In this document: positions 32,269-43,705 of the stretch, in pieces
Layout: each line of letters starts with the position of its first letter
Position numbering within the stretch: position 1 is the stretch's first letter
Assembly (NCBI GenBank): GCA_019356535.1
Contig: CP037918.1
Location: 1,268,315-1,332,314 of the forward strand
Reading direction: 5' to 3'
Length of the DNA stretch: 64,000 nt
From: Chromatiaceae bacterium
GTDB taxonomy: Bacteria > Pseudomonadota > Gammaproteobacteria > Chromatiales > Chromatiaceae
The notes under the pieces: model-generated
The model's database searches: none
Told to the model about the DNA's origin: nothing
Seen by the model: the letters and a program-made list of their open reading frames with translations, nothing else
Made by a program: the position numbers and the translations under genes

Positions 32269-33288
32269 TCAGCGGTGCGCCTGTTCGGCCCGTGCTGGCA
32301 GCTCGTCGAGCAGCCGTTTCAGACGCTGGATGAAGGGCGCTTCTGGCACCGCCTCGATACGCACCACCCAAGCATCGTCGCGGTGGATCAGGCGACGGCA
32401 TTTTACGGCATCCTTCTCGGTCATCAGCAAGGGCAGATCGTCGTCGAAGGCGAGATCGGCGGCACTGAAGTCATGGTGATCGGGGAAGGCCACGGCCTCG
32501 ACCAGCAGGCCCTGGCGGCGCAGCATGTCGAAAAAGCGTTCGGGCCGACCGATGCCGGCGATGGCACGCACCCGGCATCCGCGCCACTCCTCGAGCGCAC
32601 GCACCCGACGCTCGTCGTTGAGGGCCACCGCCCCGGTCGGACGCATGCGCATCCTGTGTGCGTTGGCCCGGCATTCGCCGTTGCAGATCACCAGGTCCAC
32701 TGAACGCAGGCGCGAGACCGGTTCGCGCAGCGGCCCGGCGGGCAGCATCAGGCCGTTGCCGAAGCCCCCCTGTCCGTCGATCACCACGATCTCGATGTCA
32801 CGTGCCAGGGCGTAATGCTGCAAGCCGTCGTCGGCGATCACGATGTCGCAATCGGTGTGCATCAGCAATGCCTCCACCGCCGCGCCCCGGTCCGGCCCTA
32901 CGCACACCGGGCAGCCCCCCTGGCGCGCCAGCAGGACGGCCTCGTCACCGACCACCCTGGGGTCGCTGTCGGGGCGGACCTGCTGCGGCCAGTGCCGGGC
33001 GCAGCCGCCATAGCCGCGTGAGACGATACCCGGACGCCAGCCCTGCCCGCGTAGCCACTGCGCCAGCCAGAGCACCAGCGGGGTCTTGCCACTGCCGCCA
33101 ACGGTGAGATTGCCGACCACGATCACCGGGCAGGGGGCGCGGTAGCTGCGCCGCAGGCCAAGGCGCCAGACGGTACGTCGCAACGCGACCAGCAGGCGAA
33201 ACAGCAACGCGAAGGGAAGGCCGAGCAGCGCCAGCGGCCCGGTGTGCCGCCATTGCGATTCGATCCAGTGTTGCAGTAAGCGGGACAA
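32269..33288 (-). CDS. lpxK: Tetraacyldisaccharide 4'-kinase LpxK
   Basis: Phosphorylates the lipid A disaccharide at the 4' position at the inner membrane. It has 339 residues. The Walker A motif GNLTVGGSGKTPLVLWLA lies near residue 60, preceded by a hydrophobic N-terminal helix (LALLGLPFALLFRLLVAL). DIVIADDGLQHYALARDIEI carries the catalytic Asp/His region. The gene begins 2 nt after the exbD stop, so it is cotranscribed with exbBD. Confidence 0.94.
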   Translation of the reverse strand: MSRLLQHWIESQWRHTGPLALLGLPFALLFRLLVALRRTVWRLGLRRSYRAPCPVIVVGNLTVGGSGKTPLVLWLAQWLRGQGWRPGIVSRGYGGCARHWPQQVRPDSDPRVVGDEAVLLARQGGCPVCVGPDRGAAVEALLMHTDCDIVIADDGLQHYALARDIEIVVIDGQGGFGNGLMLPAGPLREPVSRLRSVDLVICNGECRANAHRMRMRPTGAVALNDERRVRALEEWRGCRVRAIAGIGRPERFFDMLRRQGLLVEAVAFPDHHDFSAADLAFDDDLPLLMTEKDAVKCRRLIHRDDAWVVRIEAVPEAPFIQRLKRLLDELPARAEQAHR

Positions 33289-33290
33289 GT

Positions 33291-33725
33291 TCAGGGTCGC
33301 GTCTTGCTGTCCGGTGATCCGTTGGCAGTCACGCTCAGCTTGCTCATGCCGAGCTGGGCGGCCACGTCCATGACGGTGACCATGGCCTGCAGGGGCGCCT
33401 TGCGGTCGCCGGTGACGATCACCGGGATGTCGAGACGGCCATTGGCCACCTTTTCGATGGCGCGCCGCAGGGTCGCCGCATCGTGCGAGACCAGTTCCTG
33501 CTCGTTGACGTAGAAATGTCCCTTGGCGTCGATGGTGACCTCGATCTTGTCCGGCTGCGGGGCCTTCTGCTCCACCGCCTCAGCCGAGGGCAGGTCCACC
33601 TTCAGTTGCGATTGCTTGTCGAAGGTGGTCGAGACCATGAAGAAGATCAGCATCAGGAACACCACGTCGATCAGCGGCGTGATGTCGACGCGCGGCGGCT
33701 CGGGACGGCGGGGACGCATGTTCAT
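33291..33725 (-). CDS. exbD: Biopolymer transport protein ExbD/TolR family
   Basis: Inner membrane protein of 144 residues with one N-terminal helix, DITPLIDVVFLMLIFFMVST, containing the proton-pathway Asp. The periplasmic domain follows (IEVTIDAKGHFYVNEQEL, VIVTGDRKAPLQAMVTVMD). Together with ExbB it uses the proton gradient to energise an envelope process. No tonB follows here; the partner could be encoded elsewhere. The exbBD-lpxK linkage is common in gammaproteobacteria. Confidence 0.92.
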   Translation of the reverse strand: MNMRPRRPEPPRVDITPLIDVVFLMLIFFMVSTTFDKQSQLKVDLPSAEAVEQKAPQPDKIEVTIDAKGHFYVNEQELVSHDAATLRRAIEKVANGRLDIPVIVTGDRKAPLQAMVTVMDVAAQLGMSKLSVTANGSPDSKTRP

Positions 33726-33728
33726 GAA

Positions 33729-34340
33729 TCAGCGCTCCCGTTCCCCCAGCATGACCTCGATCATCTTCATGGCCTGGGCCTCCATGCCGATCACCAGTTG
33801 ATCGACTCGCCCACTGAGATAGCGATGGAAGATGAGTGCCGGGATAGCCACGCTGAGACCGGCCGCGGTGGTGATCAGTGCCTCGGAGATGCCGCCAGCC
33901 AGTACCGACGGATTGCCTACCCCGGCGGTGGTGATGGCAGTGAAGACCTTGATCATGCCGATCACGGTGCCCAGCAGGCCCAGCAGGGGCGTGATGGCGG
34001 CGATGGTGCCCAGCGTGTTGAGATAGCGCTCCAGCTCGTGCACCACCTGGCGACCTTCTTCCTCGATGGCCTCTTTCATCACCTCGCGCGTGTGCTGGCA
34101 ATTGATCAGCCCGGCAGCAAGCACCCGGCCGAGCGGCGAGCCGTCACGAATGGTCGTGATTTGCGCCGTGTTGAGCTTGCCCTTCTTGTAGAGTTGCCAG
34201 ATCTGTGTCACCAGGTTTTCGGGAATGACCCGGCTGGTACGCAAGGCCCAGAGCCGCTCACCGACGATCGCCATGGCGATCACCGAGCAGGCGATGATGG
34301 GCCACATCAACAAACCACCGGCCTTTACCAGTTCGAACAC
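33729..34340 (-). CDS. exbB: MotA/TolQ/ExbB proton channel family protein
   Basis: Membrane protein of 203 residues with three helices: LLMWPIIACSVIAMAIVGERL, then LGTIAAITPLLGLLGTVIGM and ALITTAAGLSVAIPALIFHR. The TPLLGLLGTVIGMI segment is the family hallmark. The start at GTG 34340 is supported by AGAAGG a few nt upstream. Three nt separate its stop from exbD. It forms the proton channel with ExbD. Confidence 0.92.
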   Translation of the reverse strand: MFELVKAGGLLMWPIIACSVIAMAIVGERLWALRTSRVIPENLVTQIWQLYKKGKLNTAQITTIRDGSPLGRVLAAGLINCQHTREVMKEAIEEEGRQVVHELERYLNTLGTIAAITPLLGLLGTVIGMIKVFTAITTAGVGNPSVLAGGISEALITTAAGLSVAIPALIFHRYLSGRVDQLVIGMEAQAMKMIEVMLGERER

Positions 34341-34457
34341 GCGCCTTCTCTCGTCGTGATGGTTGGACTGGCACGAATCATACTGGATGGAAAGACCGGC
34401 CCCAAGGCCATGCGTCGGTAACATTGAGCATCCCGTGTGCCGGATCGCCCGGGTGAC

Positions 34458-36752
34458 TTACGGCGACGACATGCGGCATGCCACATCTCGCACCTGCCAA
34501 TAGCGGTGATGTGTCTCCGTACGCGGCGTAATCGTCATGGCGCCGGCATCGAGACGGATGTGCAGGCTGCCGCATCCATCGGTACGCCAGCGCATTGCGC
34601 CAACCGCGGCCCAGCGCTGGTCCACCTGGGGACGTGGAAAGCGGTAACGGTTGCGATAGCCGGTGGTATAGACCACGTGCCGTGCGGCCACCGCCTTTAC
34701 GAATGCACCCGAGGACGAGGTCGCACTGCCATGATGTCCGGCCACCACCAGATCGAAGGGCGCCCGGGAACGCACCCAGGGCAGCAATGCCCGTTCGACC
34801 GCGGTTTCAGCGTCGCCCAACAGCAGCACCCGCTTGCCCTGCCCCTCGATGGCGAGCACGCAAGAGGTGTTGTTGCCGCGTCGTCTTGCCGCCCAAGGCG
34901 GTTGTACGAAGCGAAAACGCACTCCGTCCCAGGTCCAGTGTTCACCGGCAGGGCAGCGGCGTGCCGGCACGGCGATCCGGTGTGGCTCGCCGCTGAGCAC
35001 CTCGCCGACACGAATACCGCGCACCAGGGCGGCGGCCGCGCCGGCGTGGTCGCGATCGCCATGACTGAGCACCAGACGGTCGATGGCCATCACCCCGTGA
35101 TGATGCAACCAAGGCAGGACCACCGCATCGGCCAGGTTGAAGCCCCCCGGATAAGCTGGCCCGGCGTCGTATACCAGACGGTGCCCGGCAGTGCGGACCA
35201 CGACGCTCAACCCCTGCCCCACATCGAGCACATCGATCTCGAAGTCGCCGTTGGCCAGATCGGGCGCGCGCGGCAGGTGCAATGCCAGTAACAACAGCAG
35301 GCCGGGCCGGCGCAGCCGCCAGCCGGGTGGGGCCAGCAGCGCCAGTACCGCCAGGGACAGCAGCGCGATTGTCGCCAGCTCGCCAGGCGGTCGCGGAAAG
35401 GTAGTGACCAGCGCCGCAGCCTGTTGCAGGGCCGCCCAGAGCCATTCGAGCAGGGTCTGCACGCCGAGCAGCGGCAGGTTGGTCCAGCCCGACAGCGCCA
35501 GGGAAAGCAACAGTGCGGGCATCAGCAGCAGGCTGAACAAGGGTACCAGCAACAGGTTCACCGGCACCGACAGGGCCGCCGGCGGCATGTCGAAGGCCAG
35601 CAACACCGGATACAGGGCCAGGGTGATCCCGAGTTGTACGCCAAGCCATTGCTGCCAGGCAGGCCTCCCCCGCAGGTGTGGCAACAGGCCCAGGATCGCC
35701 GCCACCGCGACGAAAGAAAGCCAGAAACCGGCGTCGAGCAGGGCGGTCGGCTCACTGGCGAGCACAACCAGCAGCACCACTGAAAAGGCGTCCGGCAGGG
35801 TCATGCGCTCCCGCTGCCACAGCAGCCAGGCGCTCACTGCCAGCATCAGCAGGGCCCGCCGCGCCGGCAGGCCGAACCCCGAGACAAGAGCGTAAGCGGT
35901 GGCGAATGCCAGTCCCGACGCCACGGCCACCAGGCAGGCCGGGATGCGCCGACAGGCCGGCGTACGTCGCCAGATCCAGCCCGCCAGACCGCCGGCCAGC
36001 GCGCCGATCAGGCCGATGTGCAGGCCGGAGATGGCCAGCAGGTGGCTGGTGCCGGTCCGTTGCAGGACCTGGCGCATGGAGCTGTCGATCCCGCTGCGGT
36101 CCCCGAGCGTCAGCGCCAGCAGCAGTGCCTGTCCTGCGCCTTCGCGGGTATGCGCCAGCAGTGCCTCGCGCCACTCCTGGCGCAGGCGTTCCAGCCAGCA
36201 GCAAGCGGCCTCGCCCAGCAATTGCCGTTCGCCGCGCGACACGTATCCGCGGTAACGAATGCCCTGCCGGAACAGCCAGCCGGCATAGTCCCAGCTGCCG
36301 GCGTTGCGATGACCATGCGCGGGGCGCAGGCGTACCGTCGTGCGCCAGCGTTGCCCCACCTTCAGGGGTGGTGCGCCGCGCCACGACAGGCGCACGCGCC
36401 AGTCACCGTGCCGGGTCTCGCCCTGCCGTTCGAGGCGCTCGATGCGCACCACCAGCCGGGTGATGCCCTGACGCACCACCGGCAGACGCTCGATCACCCA
36501 CTCGGCCTGCCAGTCGGCGCGCTCGATCGGCCAGGGCAAGGCAGGTGGCCAGTTCACCCGGGCCTGTGTCGCAGCGATCAACCAGCCGGCCAGCGCCCAG
36601 AGCAGCCAGGTACTGCCGTTGCGGCCACGCAGCACGACCGCGAGCAGCAGCGTCATCCCGGCGACCAGCGCGACACTGTCCCAGGAGGGCAATACGGCGG
36701 CCTGTTGCAGCCACCAGCAACCCAGCAGAAAGAACCCGGCCTTCCCTGGCAT
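34458..36752 (-). CDS. comEC: DNA internalisation competence protein ComEC/Rec2
   Basis: Inner membrane channel for uptake of single-stranded DNA in natural transformation, 764 residues. The N-terminus holds hydrophobic helices and the DUF4131/OB-like part. The competence domain core is recognisable by LLALTLGDRSGIDSSMRQVL and GTSHLLAISGLHIGLIGALA. The C-terminal metallo-beta-lactamase-like domain contains VLDVGQGLSVVVR, LVLSHGDRDHAGAAAALV and LVVAGHHGSATSSSGAFV. All parts are present, so the organism may be transformable. ATG 36752 gives the normal N-terminus, although no clear ribosome binding site is seen. Confidence 0.93.
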   Translation of the reverse strand: MPGKAGFFLLGCWWLQQAAVLPSWDSVALVAGMTLLLAVVLRGRNGSTWLLWALAGWLIAATQARVNWPPALPWPIERADWQAEWVIERLPVVRQGITRLVVRIERLERQGETRHGDWRVRLSWRGAPPLKVGQRWRTTVRLRPAHGHRNAGSWDYAGWLFRQGIRYRGYVSRGERQLLGEAACCWLERLRQEWREALLAHTREGAGQALLLALTLGDRSGIDSSMRQVLQRTGTSHLLAISGLHIGLIGALAGGLAGWIWRRTPACRRIPACLVAVASGLAFATAYALVSGFGLPARRALLMLAVSAWLLWQRERMTLPDAFSVVLLVVLASEPTALLDAGFWLSFVAVAAILGLLPHLRGRPAWQQWLGVQLGITLALYPVLLAFDMPPAALSVPVNLLLVPLFSLLLMPALLLSLALSGWTNLPLLGVQTLLEWLWAALQQAAALVTTFPRPPGELATIALLSLAVLALLAPPGWRLRRPGLLLLLALHLPRAPDLANGDFEIDVLDVGQGLSVVVRTAGHRLVYDAGPAYPGGFNLADAVVLPWLHHHGVMAIDRLVLSHGDRDHAGAAAALVRGIRVGEVLSGEPHRIAVPARRCPAGEHWTWDGVRFRFVQPPWAARRRGNNTSCVLAIEGQGKRVLLLGDAETAVERALLPWVRSRAPFDLVVAGHHGSATSSSGAFVKAVAARHVVYTTGYRNRYRFPRPQVDQRWAAVGAMRWRTDGCGSLHIRLDAGAMTITPRTETHHRYWQVRDVACRMSSP

Positions 36753-36926
36753 CGGATAGATTCGGTTGATTGAGCCTCTACTCGATTCTACTACCAGGAG
36801 CCCCGGAACAGGCCCCTCTCCCGCTTGCGCTCTGCCTGTCCCGGCTCTGTGTTGCGGCCCTTGCCAAGGGCCTGCCATTGCCTGCGGGCCGCGCCTTGAT
36901 CCGAAACAGGCAGAGTGCTCTGAGCG

Positions 36927-36956
36927 TTGCTTTACTTAGGGTTGTCTCAGTATGCT
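36927..36956 (+). promoter_or_regulatory. Candidate promoter for the PLP decarboxylase gene
   Basis: TTGCTT (36927-36932), 18-nt spacer and TATGCT (36951-36956), about 68 nt before the start codon, within the 272-nt comEC/decarboxylase divergent gap. Confidence 0.35.
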
Positions 36957-37024
36957 GGGCACATGCCATATCCGCTGCCATTGCACACTGTCGAGGGCGG
37001 GCCCGGCCACCGGGCAGGCACCCG

Positions 37025-38254
37025 ATGAACAGACCGCACCACGCCCCCATGGACCGCTTCCCCATCGTCGGCAGCGAATTGCAGGTCGGCGGCATGCCGC
37101 TGCGCGCGCTGGCCGAAAAGGTCGGGCGCACGCCCTTCTATGCCTACGACCGGCGCGTGATCGACGAACAGGTGGCGCTGCTGCGGCGTTGCCTGCCCGA
37201 GGCGATCCGCCTGCACTACGCGATCAAGGCCAATCCCCTGCCTGCCCTAGTCCAACACCTGGCCGGGCAGGTGGATGGCCTGGACGTGGCCTCGCTCGCT
37301 GAGTTGCGCCTGGCACTCGATACGGGGCTCCCCGCATCGGCCATCAGCTTTGCCGGCCCGGGCAAGACCGACGAGGAACTGACCGCTGCGACCGAGGCCG
37401 GGGTGATCCTCAACGTCGAATCCGCGGGTGAGCTGGAACGCCTGGCGGCCATCGGCGAACGCCTGGGACAGCGCCCTCGGGTGGCACTAAGGGTGAATCC
37501 CGACTTCGAGCTGCGTGGTTCCGGCATGAAGATGGGCGGTGGCGCACGCCCCTTCGGCATCGACGCCGAGCAGGTGCCCGCCGTGCTGCGGCGTGTCGCT
37601 GAACTGGACCTGGAATGGCTGGGCTTTCATATCTTCACTGGTTCGCAGAACCTGGATGCCGGGGCCATCGCCGAGGCCCAGCGCCTGACCCTGGAGCTGG
37701 CCCGGCGGCTGGCGAGTGACGCCCCGGCCCCGTTGCGCTGGCTGAACATCGGTGGCGGCCTAGGTATCCCCTACTTTCCTGGCGATTTACGGCTCGACCC
37801 GGCGCCGATCGGTGAGCGCCTGGGCGAACGGCTGCCGGCCCTGGAACAGGCCCATCCCGGCGTCGAGGTGGTGATGGAGCTGGGGCGCTTTCTGGTCGGC
37901 GAGGCCGGTATCTACGTCTGCGAGGTGATCGACCGCAAGGTCTCGCGCGGCGAGGTGTTCCTGGTCACCAACGGCGGCATGCATCACCACCTGGCGGCCT
38001 CCGGCAACCTGGGCCAGGTGGTGCGCCGCAATTTCCCGGTGGCCGTCGGCAACCGCATGGACCAGCCGGCCGACACCGACTGCCACGTGGTCGGTCCACT
38101 CTGCACCCCGCTGGACATCCTCGCCTCGAAAGTGCGCCTGCCCGCGGCCGCTCCCGGTGACCTGATCGTGGTGTTCCAGTCCGGCGCCTACGGCCTGAGT
38201 GCCAGCCCCACCGGTTTTCTAGGGCATCCCGTGGCGGCGGAGATCCTGGTCTGA
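37025..38254 (+). CDS. PLP-dependent decarboxylase, exosortase A system-associated
   Basis: Fold-type III decarboxylase of 409 residues resembling diaminopimelate/ornithine decarboxylases. The PLP lysine is in LHYAIKANPLPALVQHLAG, and HIFTGSQNLDAG, NIGGGLGIPYFPGD and VVGPLCTPLDILASKV give the phosphate-binding and active-site loops. The combination with an acyl carrier protein and an AMP-ligase next door is the known exosortase-A-associated set, which accompanies extracellular polysaccharide and PEP-CTERM sorting loci. The substrate is not known. The start may be ATG 37025 or 37049. Confidence 0.87.
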   Translation: MNRPHHAPMDRFPIVGSELQVGGMPLRALAEKVGRTPFYAYDRRVIDEQVALLRRCLPEAIRLHYAIKANPLPALVQHLAGQVDGLDVASLAELRLALDTGLPASAISFAGPGKTDEELTAATEAGVILNVESAGELERLAAIGERLGQRPRVALRVNPDFELRGSGMKMGGGARPFGIDAEQVPAVLRRVAELDLEWLGFHIFTGSQNLDAGAIAEAQRLTLELARRLASDAPAPLRWLNIGGGLGIPYFPGDLRLDPAPIGERLGERLPALEQAHPGVEVVMELGRFLVGEAGIYVCEVIDRKVSRGEVFLVTNGGMHHHLAASGNLGQVVRRNFPVAVGNRMDQPADTDCHVVGPLCTPLDILASKVRLPAAAPGDLIVVFQSGAYGLSASPTGFLGHPVAAEILV

Positions 38255-38309
38255 GTGGCTAGATGGTCCGCTGCATTCCCTGGTCAGAAACCCGGAGCAG
38301 ACGCGGTTT

Positions 38310-38555
38310 TCAGTTCTCGAGCAAGGCGCCCACGTGATCGGCGAGCGTGCCCAGGGTCTCGAAGGTCTCGGCATCCACGTCGTCCAGACGGACACCGAAA
38401 TGTGCCTCCAGGGCAGCAATCAGTTCGGCCACCGAGAGCGAATCGAACTCCGGCAGCGCGCCCAGCAACGGTGTCTCGCGCCCACCCGCCAGCGCCTCGG
38501 GCGGCAAACGCAGCACCGAACGCACGATTTCTGTCACCTCGTCGAATACGGACAT
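38310..38555 (-). CDS. Acyl carrier protein, exosortase-associated type
   Basis: Carrier protein of 81 residues. The phosphopantetheine Ser lies in PEFDSLSVAELIAALEAHFG, with helix I VFDEVTEIVRSVLRLPPEAL before and TFETLGTLADHVGALL after. It is unusual in being encoded on the strand opposite to its two flanking partner genes. It would carry the acyl group activated by the neighbouring AMP-ligase and perhaps processed by the decarboxylase. Confidence 0.85.
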   Translation of the reverse strand: MSVFDEVTEIVRSVLRLPPEALAGGRETPLLGALPEFDSLSVAELIAALEAHFGVRLDDVDAETFETLGTLADHVGALLEN

Positions 38556-38669
38556 GGCTGGCCTCGTCTTGCAGGGGGGCGCAAGTCTAACCGGCATGGG
38601 CGGCGTTGCAAGACCTGCCGCGTGAGCAGGGCATTCCCGCCGGGATTCAGTGTCAGTAATGGCCGTGGT

Positions 38670-38675
38670 TATAAT
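38670..38675 (+). promoter_or_regulatory. Consensus -10 (TATAAT) upstream of the acyl-CoA ligase
   Basis: A perfect TATAAT lies 31 nt before the preferred ligase start. The -35 region is poor (TTCAGT at 18 nt). It suggests that the open frame upstream of 38707 is not translated. Confidence 0.33.
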
Positions 38676-38706
38676 CGCGGCCCGCCAGCAACAGCCGAGC
38701 CTTTCT

Positions 38707-40278
38707 GTGCCCACGACCGTCCCCACCCTGCTCCACGACCTCGTCCGGCACACCGCCGAGCGCCACGGCGCCTTGCCGGCACTGCTGCACGGTGCCACGC
38801 AGCTCACCTACAGCGAGCTCGCCTCCGCCATCGAGCGCACGGCCGCCGGGCTGCGCCGCCTGGGGCTGCGCCCTGACGAGCGGGTCGCCGTGTACCTGCC
38901 GAAGATCCCGGAAGCAGTGATCGCGCTGTTTGCGGCCCCTCTGGCCGGCGGGGTCATGGTGCCGATCAACCCGGTGCTCAAGGCGGCGCAGGTGGCGCAC
39001 ATCCTGCGCGACTGCAATGTACGCCTTCTCATCACCTCGGCGGAACGTGCCGCGGTGCTGCGCGCGGTGTTGCGCGACTGCCGCGACTTGCGGGCGGTGG
39101 TGATCGCCGGGGAAGGCCTGCCCGAAGAACCACTGCCAGGGGTTGCCATCCATGCCTGGCGCACGCTCGATGAGGCCGAACCGCTGAAGCCGCCACGGCG
39201 CATCGACAGCGACATGGCGGCCATCTTCTATACCTCGGGCAGCACCGGGGCGCCCAAGGGTGTGGTGCTGTCGCACCGCAACCTGGTGAGCGGGGCGCAC
39301 AGCGTCAACGCCTACCTGCACAACGGACCGGAGGACCGTCTGCTGGCCGTGCTGCCCCTGAGCTTCGACTACGGTTTCAGCCAGCTCACCACGGCGTTCG
39401 CCGCCGGGGCCTCGGTGGTGCTGCTGGAATACCTGTTGCCGCGCGACGTGATCCGTGCCGTGGTTCGATACCACATCACCGGCCTGGCGGCGGTGCCCCC
39501 GCTGTGGGGTCGCCTGGTGCGCGAGACCTGGCCGCCCGAGGCGGCAGCCAGTCTGCGTTACCTGACCAGCTCCGGCGGGGTCATGCCGGCACCGGTGATC
39601 CAGGCCTTGCGCCAAGCCCTGCCGGACACACAGATCCACCTGATGTATGGCCTCACCGAGGCTTTCCGCTCCACCGCCCTGCCGCCAGAGGAGGTCGACC
39701 AGCGACCCGGCTCCATCGGCCTGCCCATCCCCAATGCCGAGATCATGGTGGTGCGCGAGGACGGCAGCGAGTGCGAACCGGAAGAGATCGGCGAACTGGT
39801 GCATCGCGGCAGCCTGGTGGCCCTGGGCTACTGGAACGATCCCGAGCGCACCGCCGAGCGCTTCCGCCCTGCACCACGCCGCCCGCACGGTCTGCCGCTG
39901 CCGGAGATCGCGGTGTGGTCTGGCGACCGCGTCTGGCGCGACGCGGAGGGCTATCTGTACTTTGCGGGGCGCGAGGACAACATGATCAAGACCTCGGGCT
40001 ACCGCGTCAGCCCCGACGAGATCGAGGGGCCGGTGCTGGCCTCCGGTCTGGTTGCCGAAGCCGCGGCCTTCGGCGTGCCCGACGCCGAGCTTGGCCAGGC
40101 CATCGTACTGGCGGTCGCCGGAGAGGATGCCAGCGAGGTAGTGCAGACGCTGTGCCGTGAACAGCTGCCGAACTACATGCGGCCGCAGCGGGTATGGTGC
40201 CTGGATGAACTACCGCGCACGCCCAACGGCAAGATCGACCGTCAGGCCTTGCGCCAGCGCTACCTCGAAGACGACTGA
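38707..40278 (+). CDS. Acyl-CoA ligase (AMP-forming), exosortase A system-associated
   Basis: ANL-family ligase of about 523 residues. AIFYTSGSTGAPKGVVLSHR is the AMP-binding loop, MYGLTEAFRSTALPP the second core motif, and GREDNMIKTSGYRVSPDEIE and PRTPNGKIDRQAL the C-terminal hinge and catalytic Lys. It fits the exosortase-A-associated ligase group and, with the ACP and decarboxylase beside it, should load an acyl or amino-acyl substrate onto the carrier. The start is uncertain: GTG 38707 is chosen because a TATAAT lies between it and earlier in-frame starts (38650, 38659). Confidence 0.87.
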   Translation: MPTTVPTLLHDLVRHTAERHGALPALLHGATQLTYSELASAIERTAAGLRRLGLRPDERVAVYLPKIPEAVIALFAAPLAGGVMVPINPVLKAAQVAHILRDCNVRLLITSAERAAVLRAVLRDCRDLRAVVIAGEGLPEEPLPGVAIHAWRTLDEAEPLKPPRRIDSDMAAIFYTSGSTGAPKGVVLSHRNLVSGAHSVNAYLHNGPEDRLLAVLPLSFDYGFSQLTTAFAAGASVVLLEYLLPRDVIRAVVRYHITGLAAVPPLWGRLVRETWPPEAAASLRYLTSSGGVMPAPVIQALRQALPDTQIHLMYGLTEAFRSTALPPEEVDQRPGSIGLPIPNAEIMVVREDGSECEPEEIGELVHRGSLVALGYWNDPERTAERFRPAPRRPHGLPLPEIAVWSGDRVWRDAEGYLYFAGREDNMIKTSGYRVSPDEIEGPVLASGLVAEAAAFGVPDAELGQAIVLAVAGEDASEVVQTLCREQLPNYMRPQRVWCLDELPRTPNGKIDRQALRQRYLEDD

Positions 40279-40285
40279 AACCGGC

Positions 40286-42295
<2,010 letters not shown>

Positions 42296-42376
42296 CTGCA
42301 GGGTGCCCGCGGGAGAGATCGTCCGTTATGATAGCAACGAACTGAGATCGTTCCCGATACGCCGGAAAACCCCAGA

Positions 42377-43564
42377 ATGAACATCAAACTTTCTGCTCGC
42401 GTCCAGTCTGTCAAACCCTCTCCGACCCTCGCTATCACTGCCCGGGCCGCTGCCATGCGTGCCGAGGGGCGTGACGTGATCGGCCTGGGTGCCGGCGAGC
42501 CCGATTTCGATACCCCCGACCACATCAAGGAGGCGGCCATCGCCGCTATCCGCGAAGGCCAGACCAAGTACACGGCGGTGGACGGCACTCCGTCGCTCAA
42601 GCAGGCCATCATCGACAAGTTCCGGCGCGACAACGGACTGGAATACACCCCGGAGCAGATCCTGGTCTCCTGCGGTGGCAAGCAGAGTTTCTACAACCTG
42701 GCGCAGGCCGTGCTCGACCGTGGCGACGAGGTGATCATCCCTGCGCCCTACTGGGTGTCCTATCCCGACATGGTGCTGCTCGCCGAGGCTGAGCCGGTGC
42801 TGGTGCACGCCGGCGCCGAGCAGCACTTCAAGATGACGCCGGCGCAACTGCGAGGTGCCATCACCGAGCAGACCCGGCTGGTGGTCATCAACAGTCCGTC
42901 CAATCCCACCGGTATGGCCTACAGCCGCGAGGAGCTGGAAGCACTGGGCGAGGTGCTGCGCGAGCATCCGCGCATCCTCATCGCCACCGACGACATGTAC
43001 GAGCACATCGTCTGGAAGGAAGGCAGCTTCGTGAACATCCTCGACGCCTGCCCCGATCTGGCCGATCGTACCCTGGTGCTCAATGGTGTCTCCAAGGCCT
43101 ATTCCATGACCGGCTGGCGCATCGGCTATGCTGGCGGCCCGGCCGAGATCATCAAGGCCATGAAGAAGATCCAGTCGCAGAGCACCTCCAACCCATCTTC
43201 CATCTCGCAGGCTGCGGCCGAGGCGGCGTTGAACGGTCCGCAGGACTGCATCGCCGAGATGCTGGCGCATTTCAAGGAGCGACACGATCACGTGGTCGAG
43301 CGCCTCAACGCCATCCCCGGCATCGACTGCCTGGCCACCGATGGCACCTTCTATGTCTTCCCCTCGGTGAGCGGCCTGGTCGAGCGCATCGACGGGGTGA
43401 AGAACGACCTCGAGCTGGCCGAGTACCTGATCGAGAAGGCCGGCGTGGCGGTGGTGCCCGGCACGGCCTTCGGCCAGACTGGGCACATGCGCATCTCCAT
43501 CGCCACCAGCATGGAGAACCTGGACGCCGCGCTGGACCGTATCGAGGCCGTCGCCCGGGGCTGA
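42377..43564 (+). CDS. Aspartate aminotransferase (class I, subgroup Ib)
   Basis: PLP-dependent transaminase of 395 residues. The Schiff-base Lys is in LNGVSKAYSMTGWRIGYAGG, and GLGAGEPDFDTPDHIKEAA, APYWVSYPDMVLLAEAEPV and VINSPSNPTGMAYSREEL are typical of the Ib aspartate aminotransferases. It interconverts aspartate and oxaloacetate with glutamate and 2-oxoglutarate. It is divergent from uvrB; a TATGAT -10-like box lies in the gap at 42327-42332. A hairpin closes the gene. Confidence 0.92.
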   Translation: MNIKLSARVQSVKPSPTLAITARAAAMRAEGRDVIGLGAGEPDFDTPDHIKEAAIAAIREGQTKYTAVDGTPSLKQAIIDKFRRDNGLEYTPEQILVSCGGKQSFYNLAQAVLDRGDEVIIPAPYWVSYPDMVLLAEAEPVLVHAGAEQHFKMTPAQLRGAITEQTRLVVINSPSNPTGMAYSREELEALGEVLREHPRILIATDDMYEHIVWKEGSFVNILDACPDLADRTLVLNGVSKAYSMTGWRIGYAGGPAEIIKAMKKIQSQSTSNPSSISQAAAEAALNGPQDCIAEMLAHFKERHDHVVERLNAIPGIDCLATDGTFYVFPSVSGLVERIDGVKNDLELAEYLIEKAGVAVVPGTAFGQTGHMRISIATSMENLDAALDRIEAVARG

Positions 43565-43574
43565 TCAAGCCTCG

Positions 43575-43605
43575 CCCTGACAGGGACGGCAACCCCCTGT
43601 CAGGG
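43575..43605 (+). terminator. Hairpin after the aspartate aminotransferase gene
   Basis: CCCTGACAGGG (43575-43585) and CCCTGTCAGGG (43595-43605) form a perfect 11-bp stem 11 nt after the stop codon. No T-run follows, so termination is likely but not certain. Confidence 0.48.
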
Positions 43606-43705
43606 TATGTCGGGGATAGGCAGGGTCAGCCGTCTCCGCCGCGAACAACGCGATTTCAGGCGGTCAGGGAAGGCCGCTCGCAAGCAATGACACGGAGGGT
43701 CCGAC

